This document shows, in pieces, positions 1 to 6,761 of a stretch of DNA of 26,447 nt (its first letter is position 1; each line of letters opens with the position of its first letter). A model generated the notes under the pieces. That model was not told the origin of the DNA. It was given only the letters and a program-made list of their open reading frames with translations, and searched no databases. Source of the DNA: JAEHDI01 sp035455185 (GTDB taxonomy: Bacteria; Acidobacteriota; Terriglobia; Bryobacterales; Bryobacteraceae). Both the position numbers and the translations under genes were made by a program. The stretch spans positions 1 through 26,447 of the forward strand of contig DATIFQ010000259.1 of the NCBI GenBank assembly GCA_035455185.1, in the 5' to 3' direction.

Positions 1-1
1 G

Positions 2-3000
2 CTCGACCGCCAGACCGACTATCCAGCTACGGTCGCCGAATTCGGGCGTCTGCTGTCAGAAGATGGCTTAAGGCTGGACCGCCTCAAGGATCCGTGGGGA
101 AGTCCCGTCCGCGTCGCAATCTCGCACTTTCGCGATCGCAGGATCATCGAGATCCGGAGTCCCGGCCCTGACCGGATCTACGGCAACCGCGACGACTGCA
201 CTGTGACTACTTTCTCAGGCAGTTACTTCCATGAGCTGGCCGCGAAGATTAACCGAGTGCTGGGCATTGGAGCAGACTTCCCCACCGACGAGGCCCAGCT
301 CCGATCGCGTATTTCCTCGGCTGGAGTCGATCTCAGAACAGAACGCGATCCTTGGGGCCGACCTTACTACCCGACGCTCAGGACGGAGGCCACTTTCAGC
401 GATCGATATCAGGTCTACACATACGCGGAGTATCAGGGCGTCGCGGAGGAGCGGAAGCAGGTGATTCCTACGAAGCGACGATTCCTGGTCGCGGAAATCC
501 ATAGCTCCGGAGAGGACGGTATCGCAAACACCTATGACGATTTCGTCCTGGTTCAGTTCACTCGGGTTATTACGGAGGACCAGCAACCCCATCCCGCGTT
601 TCCGGCACCATCTTCAACTCTGCCTTCGATGAGCTTGGGTGGGAGGGGCACGATCACCGGGGTCATTTCCGATCCAAACGGGGCCGTCGTACCTGGGGCA
701 GAGGTCGTTCTTAACGACACGTACCGGACACAAACAGACGATCAGGGCCGGTATGACTTCCGAGGTGTCCCGGAGGGGAAGTACACAGTCAGGGTTTGGT
801 TGGCCGGTTTTAAGATCACCGTGATCGGTGGCGTTCCCGTCCAACCCGATCGCGTCACACGATTGGATGCCGTATTGAGCCTCGGTCAGGTGACCGAAAC
901 AGTCGAAGTGGCGGCCTCCCCAACCGTCCTCGAGACAGCAAGTGCCTCGGTAGCCTCTAAGGTCGTGTCTGTGAATACTCTGACGTCGACTCCTCGACTG
1001 CGCGAATATTTTCCCGAAACGCTGTACTGGGCGCCCGAAGTGATCACCGATTCTGACGGCCGCGCCGTAATGAAGTTCAAGCTGGCCGATTCGATTACGA
1101 CCTGGCGTGTGGCTGTGATGGCGTCCACTACGGACGGGCGCATCGCTGAAGCCGCCACGGATATCAAAGCGTTTCAGCCGTTCTTTGTCGATCTCGATCC
1201 GCCCCAGGTCCTTACCGTAGCCGACGAAATCTCTCTGCCTGTACCCATTCGAAATTATCTGACTTCCGACCAAGCCGTCGCGGTCAACATTACTGCTCCC
1301 CCGGCTCTCCAACTGTCCGGACGACCGACGCGGCAGGAACGCATAAGCGCCAACTCGTCCGTAAATACCGCTGTCGTACTACGGGCGTCCGCAACAGCGC
1401 CCGGTGCGCGTCTGCGCGTGACGGCTCAAGCGCGAGGAGGCAACGACGCTATTGAGAAGCCGATCGCAATTCATCCAGACGGAGAGTCCGTTTCGCGAGC
1501 CATCAGCGACCTTCTGAACGACGGCCGACTGCTGCGTATCGACGTTCCAGCTAATGCGATCCCGGGGAGTGTTCGCGCCGAAGTCAAGGTTTACCCGAAC
1601 GTTCTGGCTCATGTGATCGAATCGATGGAGTCCCTCTTGCGTTTGCCGTCGGGCTGCGCGGAACAGATCATTTCTTCCTCCTACTCCAATCTGTTGTTCT
1701 TGCGTGCGCTAAAGATCTCTGGCCTTCAGGATGCCAAGCTGGAGGAGCGAGCGCGCCGCAACCTCGAAGCCGGATACCGGCGATTACTGAGCTACCGGAA
1801 GGAGCAAGGTGCTTTCGGTTACTGGTCCAACTCGCCCGCGGACATCGCGGTCACGGCATACGCCGTGACTTTCCTCGAAGACGCGTCGAAGCTGATCGCT
1901 GTCGACCAGTCGGTTATCGACCAGGCGAGATCCTACTTGAGCGACCAGTCTCCTGCCGACTTGACCGTCCGCTCCGTCGCGTTGCGGGCGATCGCGAAGG
2001 CGGACCCGAAGTATGAAACCGCCGTGATCAAGCGCTTGGGTGAGCTTGCGCGGTCCGCTGTAGAGTTCGAAGATCCATACACCCTGTCCACCTTCGTTCT
2101 GGCTGCCCTGGACGCAGGCCGGCCCGAGTTAGCCTTACCTGCTGTCGACAGATTGCGCGAGTCCGCACGGGATGAACAGGGCGCCGCGTGGTGGTCGCTC
2201 CGCAGGAACACTCCCTACTACGGCTGGGGTCGCGCCGGCATCATTGAGACGACCGCTCTCGCCGTGACGGCCCTCGCCGAATGGCAAGCCAAGAAAGGCA
2301 GCGATCCAAGTCTGTCGGCGTTGGTTGACCGTGGCATTGTGTTCCTCCTGCGCAACAAGGATAGCCGTGGAGTATGGCTTACCGGCCAAGCCACGGTTCG
2401 TGTCTTTGAGGCACTGATTCGTGTACTCGCCGCCCCGGAAGAAGCTAGGGCTTCCGCTGTGGAACTTCAGGTCAACGGCTTGTCAGCCGGCCGAATTCCA
2501 GTACCCGAGGGCCGAAGCGTGAGAGGGCCAGCAACTGTCGACGTTTCGCGCCTGATCAAACCTGGGATGGCCAACGAGGTCTCGCTCGCAGCGTCCGGCG
2601 GCCGTCTAGCCGCGCAAGTTCAGTTCGCGGCCGACTGGTATCAGCCATGGGACCAGCCACGCACCTTTCCGGATTTCAGCTTGGACGTAAGATATGCCAC
2701 CACGGAAGCCGGCGTGAACGACATAATCCGGTGCGACGTGACCGTCTCGCGCCCAGCATTCCGAGGCTACGGCATGATGATCGCGGAAGTGGGATTGCCA
2801 CCTGGAGCCGAGGTGGATCGATCTGCGCTTTCGGCCGTGCTGGATGGCAACTACGGCGTGGGATCGTTCGAAGTCGCACCCGACCGCGTGGTCTTCTATG
2901 TCTGGCCGCGTGCTGCTGATTCCAAATTCAGCTTCACCTTCCGGCTGCGATTTCCCATGCGGGCTCGTACGGCGTCCTCAGCACTGTATGACTACTACAA

Positions 3001-3049
3001 CCCGGAGGCTCGGGTAGTGCTCCCGCCGGCGACGTTCAGTGTGAAGTAG
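2..3049 (+). CDS. Alpha-2-macroglobulin-like thioester protein, 5' end outside window
   Basis: The reading frame is open from base 2 with no start or signal peptide, so the gene begins upstream; an internal GTG at 203 is not a convincing start because coding similarity continues before it. About 1015 residues are visible (numbered from base 2). In order: two pseudopilin-like repeats (about 7-188), a carboxypeptidase-regulatory-like beta-sandwich (about 213-303), a linker like those in acidobacterial TonB-type proteins, the A2M domain starting near REYFPETLYW (about 334-427), the thioester domain with GCAEQ (Cys552, Gln555), and a receptor-binding-like C-terminal domain (about 880-1015) ending with a YDYYNPEARV segment. 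Bacterial members are periplasmic or secreted and are thought to trap proteases through the thioester. No pbpC partner is visible; the next genes form an envelope-stress regulon. Family assignment is firm; the physiological role is inferred. Confidence 0.88.
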   Translation, partial: LDRQTDYPATVAEFGRLLSEDGLRLDRLKDPWGSPVRVAISHFRDRRIIEIRSPGPDRIYGNRDDCTVTTFSGSYFHELAAKINRVLGIGADFPTDEAQLRSRISSAGVDLRTERDPWGRPYYPTLRTEATFSDRYQVYTYAEYQGVAEERKQVIPTKRRFLVAEIHSSGEDGIANTYDDFVLVQFTRVITEDQQPHPAFPAPSSTLPSMSLGGRGTITGVISDPNGAVVPGAEVVLNDTYRTQTDDQGRYDFRGVPEGKYTVRVWLAGFKITVIGGVPVQPDRVTRLDAVLSLGQVTETVEVAASPTVLETASASVASKVVSVNTLTSTPRLREYFPETLYWAPEVITDSDGRAVMKFKLADSITTWRVAVMASTTDGRIAEAATDIKAFQPFFVDLDPPQVLTVADEISLPVPIRNYLTSDQAVAVNITAPPALQLSGRPTRQERISANSSVNTAVVLRASATAPGARLRVTAQARGGNDAIEKPIAIHPDGESVSRAISDLLNDGRLLRIDVPANAIPGSVRAEVKVYPNVLAHVIESMESLLRLPSGCAEQIISSSYSNLLFLRALKISGLQDAKLEERARRNLEAGYRRLLSYRKEQGAFGYWSNSPADIAVTAYAVTFLEDASKLIAVDQSVIDQARSYLSDQSPADLTVRSVALRAIAKADPKYETAVIKRLGELARSAVEFEDPYTLSTFVLAALDAGRPELALPAVDRLRESARDEQGAAWWSLRRNTPYYGWGRAGIIETTALAVTALAEWQAKKGSDPSLSALVDRGIVFLLRNKDSRGVWLTGQATVRVFEALIRVLAAPEEARASAVELQVNGLSAGRIPVPEGRSVRGPATVDVSRLIKPGMANEVSLAASGGRLAAQVQFAADWYQPWDQPRTFPDFSLDVRYATTEAGVNDIIRCDVTVSRPAFRGYGMMIAEVGLPPGAEVDRSALSAVLDGNYGVGSFEVAPDRVVFYVWPRAADSKFSFTFRLRFPMRARTASSALYDYYNPEARVVLPPATFSVK
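20..565 (+). repeat. Protein-level tandem repeat resembling type II secretion pseudopilin (GspG) C-termini
   Basis: Two copies of the same pattern lie head to tail inside the macroglobulin gene. Each opens with a Tyr/Phe-Pro helix-like stretch, then a DPWG-x-P motif (bases 89-100 and 347-358), then an acidic Gly/Asp-rich loop: SPGPDRIYGNRDD at 158-196 and SSGEDGIANTYDD at 503-541. The DPWG followed by a G-x-D-G..DD loop is the signature of the major pseudopilin C-terminal domain, where the loop binds calcium. The second copy has a longer insertion between the two motifs. The repeat is visible in translation only and is too diverged to be a recent DNA duplication. More copies may lie upstream of the window. 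Confidence 0.6.
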
Positions 3050-3080
3050 GCAGGGGCGCCAAGTAGGCTGGTCAGATGTA

Positions 3081-3103
3081 AACCTTTCCCGGCCAACGTC
3101 GTC
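3081..3103 (+). promoter_or_regulatory. Possible ECF-type promoter for the sigma operon
   Basis: AACC at 3081-3084 and CGTC at 3100-3103 are separated by 15 bases, the layout of many ECF sigma promoters, which usually drive their own sigma gene. The CGTC directly abuts the first possible ATG at 3104. If this promoter is real, transcription would start a few bases inside that reading frame and translation would begin at a later codon, for example ATG 3125 or 3188. Both elements are short and could occur by chance. Confidence 0.25.
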
Positions 3104-3733
3104 ATGAACGGTATGATGGGCGTGATGGCCGGAAGCATCCCCGTGCGAGCCGTCGCCCGTCCCGAGCCTTTCGAATTCGAGTCCTGGATGAAAGCCGAGC
3201 AGAAGCGGGTCTATCTGCTTTGCCGGCGCCTCCTCGGCGATCGGGACGAGGCCGATACCGCCACTCAGGAGGTGTTTCTCAAGGCGTATCGCTCTCTCAG
3301 CAGCAGTACCGCGGAATTGGATGAACCGGCGCGATGGCTGACGCGGGTGGCGGTAAACACGTGTCTCGACCGGCTAAGATCGAGGCGGTGGCGGTTCTGG
3401 AGACAGAGGCCGGAGCCCGAAGATGAGGAGATCATTATCGCCTTCACGCCGGCCGCCGGACCGGATGCGGAAGACGAGCTGTTCGCTCGTCAGATCGCCG
3501 TCCGGTTGAACCGGGCGCTCGAAGGCTTATCGCCCCGTCAGCGCTCGGTGTTCACGTTAAGGCACTTCGAAGACTGCAGTCTCGAGGAGATCGGAGCGAC
3601 CCTGGGGCTCGACCTCGGAACGGTGAAGGTGCATCTTTCGCGGTCGTTGGCAAAACTCCGTAAGGAACTGAAGGATTTATACTTAATGGCTGGCCCCGCA
3701 TCCGCGCGGAGACGGCCGGCGGTGGCGCCATGA
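3104..3733 (+). CDS. ECF-subfamily RNA polymerase sigma factor
   Basis: At 209 residues it is the usual length for an extracytoplasmic-function sigma factor. Region 2 spans about residues 28-92, including the DEADTATQEVFLKAYRSL helix that contacts core polymerase and the -10 element. Region 4 spans about 132-187 and contains a helix-turn-helix (SLEEIGATLGLDLGTVKVHL) for -35 recognition; a charged linker joins them. There is no sigma region 3. ATG 3104 gives the longest product, but ATGs at 3113, 3116, 3125 and 3188 are also in frame and none has a good ribosome binding site, so the N-terminal 28 residues are doubtful. The stop overlaps the start of the next gene, an anti-sigma candidate, by four bases. 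The regulon is unknown; the neighbours suggest envelope or metal stress. Confidence 0.9.
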   Translation: MNGMMGVMAGSIPVRAVARPEPFEFESWMKAEQKRVYLLCRRLLGDRDEADTATQEVFLKAYRSLSSSTAELDEPARWLTRVAVNTCLDRLRSRRWRFWRQRPEPEDEEIIIAFTPAAGPDAEDELFARQIAVRLNRALEGLSPRQRSVFTLRHFEDCSLEEIGATLGLDLGTVKVHLSRSLAKLRKELKDLYLMAGPASARRRPAVAP

Positions 3734-4173
3734 CGGAAAGAACTTGGATGAATGGCAGGCATTGGACGGACGATGAACTGATCGCCCGCCTGTACGGCGT
3801 CGGCCCCGAGGACGGGCACATCGACACGTGTGAAGACTGCGCCCGCCGTTTGAGCGCGATCAAGGCCGTGCGGGAGGGCGTGCTGAATTCACCGCTGGAT
3901 GTTTCGGAGGCGTTTCTCGCGGCCCAGCGGCGCGCGGTAATGGAGCGTGCACACGGCGGCAACTACGGTTCCTGGGTATTCTCACTCACCCCGGCGTTGA
4001 GCGCCCTGGCTCTCATTCTGCTGGCGTTTCTGTTGTCGCGGCCGGCTCCTCCTCCGCAACCGTCACTGGCCTCCTCGGAAACGCAGTTGTTCGTTGAGGT
4101 GTATGAGGAGATTCAGACGGCCGAACCGTCGGCAGTGGCTCCGATTTACGGTCTTTTTGAGGTAGGGCAATGA
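3730..4173 (+). CDS. Membrane anti-sigma factor with zinc-finger-type HxxxCxxC motif
   Basis: This 147-residue protein starts in an ATGA overlap with the sigma gene, which implies translational coupling. Near residue 30 it carries H-I-D-T-C-E-D-C, the HxxxCxxC signature of zinc-associated anti-sigma (ZAS) domains that hold ECF sigma factors inactive. One hydrophobic segment (about residues 82-101, LTPALSALALILLAFLLS) follows, then a short proline-rich and acidic outer domain of about 45 residues. The topology is therefore a cytoplasmic sigma-binding N-terminus and a small periplasmic C-terminus. The periplasmic part is short, so sensing may depend on the next gene's product. No protease cleavage site can be identified by eye. 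Assignment rests on the motif, topology and gene order rather than overall similarity. Confidence 0.78.
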   Translation: MTERTWMNGRHWTDDELIARLYGVGPEDGHIDTCEDCARRLSAIKAVREGVLNSPLDVSEAFLAAQRRAVMERAHGGNYGSWVFSLTPALSALALILLAFLLSRPAPPPQPSLASSETQLFVEVYEEIQTAEPSAVAPIYGLFEVGQ

Positions 4174-4661
4174 AAAAACTTGTGATGCTGGCCTTCATCC
4201 CGGTTACGATGCTGCTGGGTCAAGGACCGGGCATGGGTATGTTCCCATGGTGGGACAGCCCGCTCGCGCAGGACATGAATCTGTCCGAGAGCCAGAAGCA
4301 ACAAATCAAGAACACGGTCCGCGACTACCGGGACCGCCTCATCGAGCAACGAGCCGCGCTCCAGATGGCGGAGGGCAACCTTCAGGACTCTCTGAATGAG
4401 GACCAGGTCAACGAGGCCAAGGCGAACGAGGCGATCGAGAAGACCGTCGCCGCCCGGGGCGACCTCGCGCGGACGATCTCGCAGATGAGCCTGAAGCTGC
4501 GCATGATTCTCACTCCGCAGCAGTGGCAGGAGTTGCAGAAGCGCCGTCCGATGGACCGATTCAGAGAGCGGGGAGGATTCCGCGGGCGCAGACCGGGCAG
4601 GCAAGGAGCGCCACCGGAACCGGGACATTCACCCGACGCGCCTCCGCCCGGTACCTTCTGA
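4170..4661 (+). CDS. Spy/CpxP-like periplasmic protein (LTxxQ-type, heavy-metal-sensor-like)
   Basis: The 163-residue product starts in an ATGA overlap with the anti-sigma gene. It has a short signal peptide (MKKLVMLAFIPVTMLLG), then an almost wholly helical, charged core with two LTxxQ-like motifs, NLSESQKQQI near residue 37 and ILTPQQWQEL near residue 113. This is the pattern of CpxP, Spy and the CnrX/NccX group, which are periplasmic dimers that act as chaperones or metal/stress sensors. The tail is rich in Arg, Gly and Pro and is probably disordered. Being third in a sigma/anti-sigma operon, it may sense stress and control release of the anti-sigma factor, as CnrX does with CnrY. No Met/His cluster clearly marks a specific metal, so the ligand is open. 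Confidence 0.75.
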   Translation: MKKLVMLAFIPVTMLLGQGPGMGMFPWWDSPLAQDMNLSESQKQQIKNTVRDYRDRLIEQRAALQMAEGNLQDSLNEDQVNEAKANEAIEKTVAARGDLARTISQMSLKLRMILTPQQWQELQKRRPMDRFRERGGFRGRRPGRQGAPPEPGHSPDAPPPGTF

Positions 4662-4719
4662 CGCACCTGCGCGAGCGGGCGCAACTCGCCCAATCGTACC
4701 CTGCAATCACAGCCGGGGT

Positions 4720-4728
4720 TGTTACAAT
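4720..4728 (+). promoter_or_regulatory. Extended -10 promoter element upstream of nadA
   Basis: TG-T-TACAAT matches the sigma-70 extended -10 pattern and ends 21 bases before the nadA ATG. CTGCAA at 4701-4706, 16 bases before TACAAT, is a poor -35 candidate. No strong Shine-Dalgarno lies between this element and the ATG. The rest of the 88-base gap after the Spy-like gene contains only a weak GGGCG/CGCCC hairpin at 4677-4691 without a T-run. Confidence 0.45.
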
Positions 4729-4749
4729 AAGGGAAAAGCCCTCTTTGCC

Positions 4750-5679
4750 ATGCCGGTTATCACCACCATCGCCGAAGAGATCCTGGAACTCAAGGAAGAG
4801 CGCCGGGCGATTCTGCTCGCCCACCATTACCAGGAATCGGAAATCCAGGAACTGGCCGACTGTATCGGGGACAGCCTGGAACTGGCACGCAAGGCCCGCG
4901 AGTTCGACGGAGACGTGATCGCCTTCTGCGGGGTGTGGTTCATGGCCGAGACGGCCAAAGTTCTGAACCCCAGCCGCATCGTGGTGGTGCCCGACGCCGA
5001 GGCGAGCTGCAGCCTGGTGGAGTCCTGTCCGGTGGAACCGATCCGGGCTTACCGCCAGAAGTATCCGGATCACGTGATCGTCAGCTACATCAACACGTCG
5101 GTAGACGTGAAGGCGGAGAGCGACATCCTCTGTACGTCCCGAAACGCCGTCGACGTCGTCAACTCGATCCCGCCGGATAAAACCGTCCTGTTCCTCCCGG
5201 ACCGAAACCTCGGCAACTACGTCAAGCAGCAAACGGGCCGCGAGAACATGAAGATCTGGCAGGGCACGTGCGTGGTTCATGCGACGTTCGCGTCCCGGCG
5301 CCTGGCAGCGGCCCGAGCCGACCACCCAGGCGCGCTCGTCGCGGCGCATCCGGAATGCCCGGAGGATGTGCTGGCAATGGCGGATTTCATCGGCTCGACG
5401 TCAGCCATCATCAACTGGTGCGTGAACAGCGACGCCACCGAGTTCATCGTCATGACCGAGAGTGGCGTGCGGCACTCCCTTGAGAAGCTGGCCCCGCAGA
5501 AGAGCTACTACTTCGTTCCCAACGAGCAGTGCAATTGCAGCGAGTGCCCGTACATGAAGCGCAACACGCTGGAGAAGCTTCGCGACTGCCTGCGCGACCT
5601 GCGTCCTACCGTGGAAATCCCGGAGGACACCATGCGGCGCGCTCTTCTTCCGCTGGAGAGAATGCTCTCTATCAAGTAA
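4750..5679 (+). CDS. nadA: Quinolinate synthase A
   Basis: NadA condenses iminoaspartate with dihydroxyacetone phosphate to quinolinate in de novo NAD synthesis, using an oxygen-sensitive 4Fe-4S cluster. The 309-residue length matches the short (Thermotoga-like) form. Visible family marks are LAHHYQ near residue 24, ASCSLVESCP (Cys87), GTCVVHATF (Cys174), AAHPECP near 199, STSAI near 217, and the C-terminal CNCSECP group (Cys261, 263, 266). Cys87, Cys174 and Cys266 are the likely cluster ligands. The first ATG after the promoter-like TACAAT is chosen as start. nadB and nadC are not in the window; the downstream neighbour moaA starts seven bases after the stop, and nadE follows that. Assignment is secure. 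Confidence 0.97.
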   Translation: MPVITTIAEEILELKEERRAILLAHHYQESEIQELADCIGDSLELARKAREFDGDVIAFCGVWFMAETAKVLNPSRIVVVPDAEASCSLVESCPVEPIRAYRQKYPDHVIVSYINTSVDVKAESDILCTSRNAVDVVNSIPPDKTVLFLPDRNLGNYVKQQTGRENMKIWQGTCVVHATFASRRLAAARADHPGALVAAHPECPEDVLAMADFIGSTSAIINWCVNSDATEFIVMTESGVRHSLEKLAPQKSYYFVPNEQCNCSECPYMKRNTLEKLRDCLRDLRPTVEIPEDTMRRALLPLERMLSIK

Positions 5680-5686
5680 ACCCCGC

Positions 5687-6688
5687 ATGGGCAACCCTGC
5701 TCAGCTCCGCGATACGTTCGGGCGACTGCACGACAACCTCCGCGTCAGCGTGACCGACCGGTGCAATATCCGCTGCTATTACTGCATGCCGGAGCACGAG
5801 GTGCAGTTTGTTCCCCGGGAAGAGATTCTCACTTTCGAGGAGATTGAGCGCTTTGTTCGTATGGCGGTGTCGCTGGGTATCCGCAAAGTCCGTGTCACCG
5901 GAGGAGAGCCGCTAGTCCGCCGGAACCTTCACTTGCTGATCCGAAAACTGGCCGCGATTCCCGGCCTCACCGACCTGGCGTTGACCACCAACGGCGTCCT
6001 GCTCCGGGAGCAGGCCGAACCCTTGTACGAAGCCGGGCTGAGGCGAATCAACATCCACCTCGACACGCTCGACCGCAATCGCTTCCTGCGCATTACGCGC
6101 CGTGACGATTTTGACCGGGTCGTCGAGGGCATCGAGACCTGCCGGCGTCTGGGCTACGACCCCATCAAGCTGAACGCCGTGGCCGTCAAGGACCTGACGG
6201 AGCCTGACGTCGTGCCGCTGGCGCGTTTCGGCCGCGAGAAGAACATCGAGATCCGCTTCATCGAGTTCATGCCGCTCGATGCGCAAGGTCTCTGGCTCCG
6301 GGACAAGGTCCTGCTGGCCGACGACATTGTACAGACGATTTCGAGCGAGGTCTGCCCGCTGATCGAGATCCCCGATCGCGATCCGCGGGCGCCGGCCACC
6401 GAATACCGATACGCCGACGGCGGCGGCACGGTGGGGTTCATCGCCTCGATCAGTAAGCCGTTCTGCCTGAATTGCAACCGCATCCGCCTTACCGCCGACG
6501 GGAAACTCCGCTACTGCCTCTTCGCCATCGAAGAGACGGACGTCAAGGGCCTTCTGCGAGGCGCGGCGACGGAAGAGGAGATCGCACGCATCATCGCCGA
6601 AGTGGTGGCTGCCAAGTGGGAAGGGCACGAGGTCAACACCGCCCGATTCGTTGCGCCGCCCAGGCCGATGTACGCGATCGGGGGCTGA
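5687..6688 (+). CDS. moaA: GTP 3',8-cyclase MoaA (molybdenum cofactor biosynthesis)
   Basis: MoaA is a radical SAM enzyme that converts GTP to 3',8-cyclo-7,8-dihydro-GTP, the first committed step to molybdopterin. The 333-residue protein has the SAM-cluster motif C26-x3-C30-x2-C33, the VTGGEPLVR glycine-rich motif near residue 71, and the second cluster motif C260-x2-C263-x13-C277 that binds GTP. It ends in the Gly-Gly tail (residues 332-333) needed for MoaA activity. One small departure is HLDTLD where most members have SLD(T/S)L. The start is seven bases after nadA, so the two are probably co-transcribed. MoaC, the usual partner, is not in the window. Confidence 0.95.
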   Translation: MGNPAQLRDTFGRLHDNLRVSVTDRCNIRCYYCMPEHEVQFVPREEILTFEEIERFVRMAVSLGIRKVRVTGGEPLVRRNLHLLIRKLAAIPGLTDLALTTNGVLLREQAEPLYEAGLRRINIHLDTLDRNRFLRITRRDDFDRVVEGIETCRRLGYDPIKLNAVAVKDLTEPDVVPLARFGREKNIEIRFIEFMPLDAQGLWLRDKVLLADDIVQTISSEVCPLIEIPDRDPRAPATEYRYADGGGTVGFIASISKPFCLNCNRIRLTADGKLRYCLFAIEETDVKGLLRGAATEEEIARIIAEVVAAKWEGHEVNTARFVAPPRPMYAIGG

Positions 6689-6706
6689 CCGCTCCGGCCG
6701 CTCCGG
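6689..6706 (+). repeat. Perfect 9-bp tandem duplication after moaA
   Basis: CCGCTCCGG occurs twice head to tail directly after the moaA stop codon. It is probably a small slippage duplication; no function is evident. The remaining bases up to nadE hold a TACAAT at 6746-6751 and a GAGAG Shine-Dalgarno-like sequence at 6752-6756. Confidence 0.8.
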
Positions 6707-6745
6707 CGACTGGTGGCCCTCGCGAAGTGTCCCGAACGCGCTTTG

Positions 6746-6751
6746 TACAAT
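6746..6751 (+). promoter_or_regulatory. -10-like TACAAT just upstream of nadE
   Basis: TACAAT ends ten bases before the chosen nadE ATG (6762). TG directly precedes it without the usual spacer base, and no convincing -35 is present. It could give nadE its own short-leader transcript in addition to read-through from nadA-moaA. Confidence 0.3.
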
Positions 6752-6761
6752 GAGAGATTCC

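Noticed and set aside
203..205. GTG as start of the macroglobulin gene
   Set aside because: The frame is open to the window edge and the upstream part repeats a pattern found downstream, so the gene begins outside.
4677..4691. GGGCG/CGCCC hairpin as a terminator after the Spy-like gene
   Set aside because: Only a five-base stem, no following T-run, and competing pairings in a GC-rich stretch.
4561..5349. 262-codon - strand frame across the Spy-like/nadA boundary
   Set aside because: Crosses a promoter region and the conserved nadA frame; product is compositionally biased without motifs.
6651..6761. N-terminal extension of nadE overlapping moaA
   Set aside because: The extension has no similarity to the family, and MRIALGQINTTVGD is the normal N-terminus with a GAGAG upstream.
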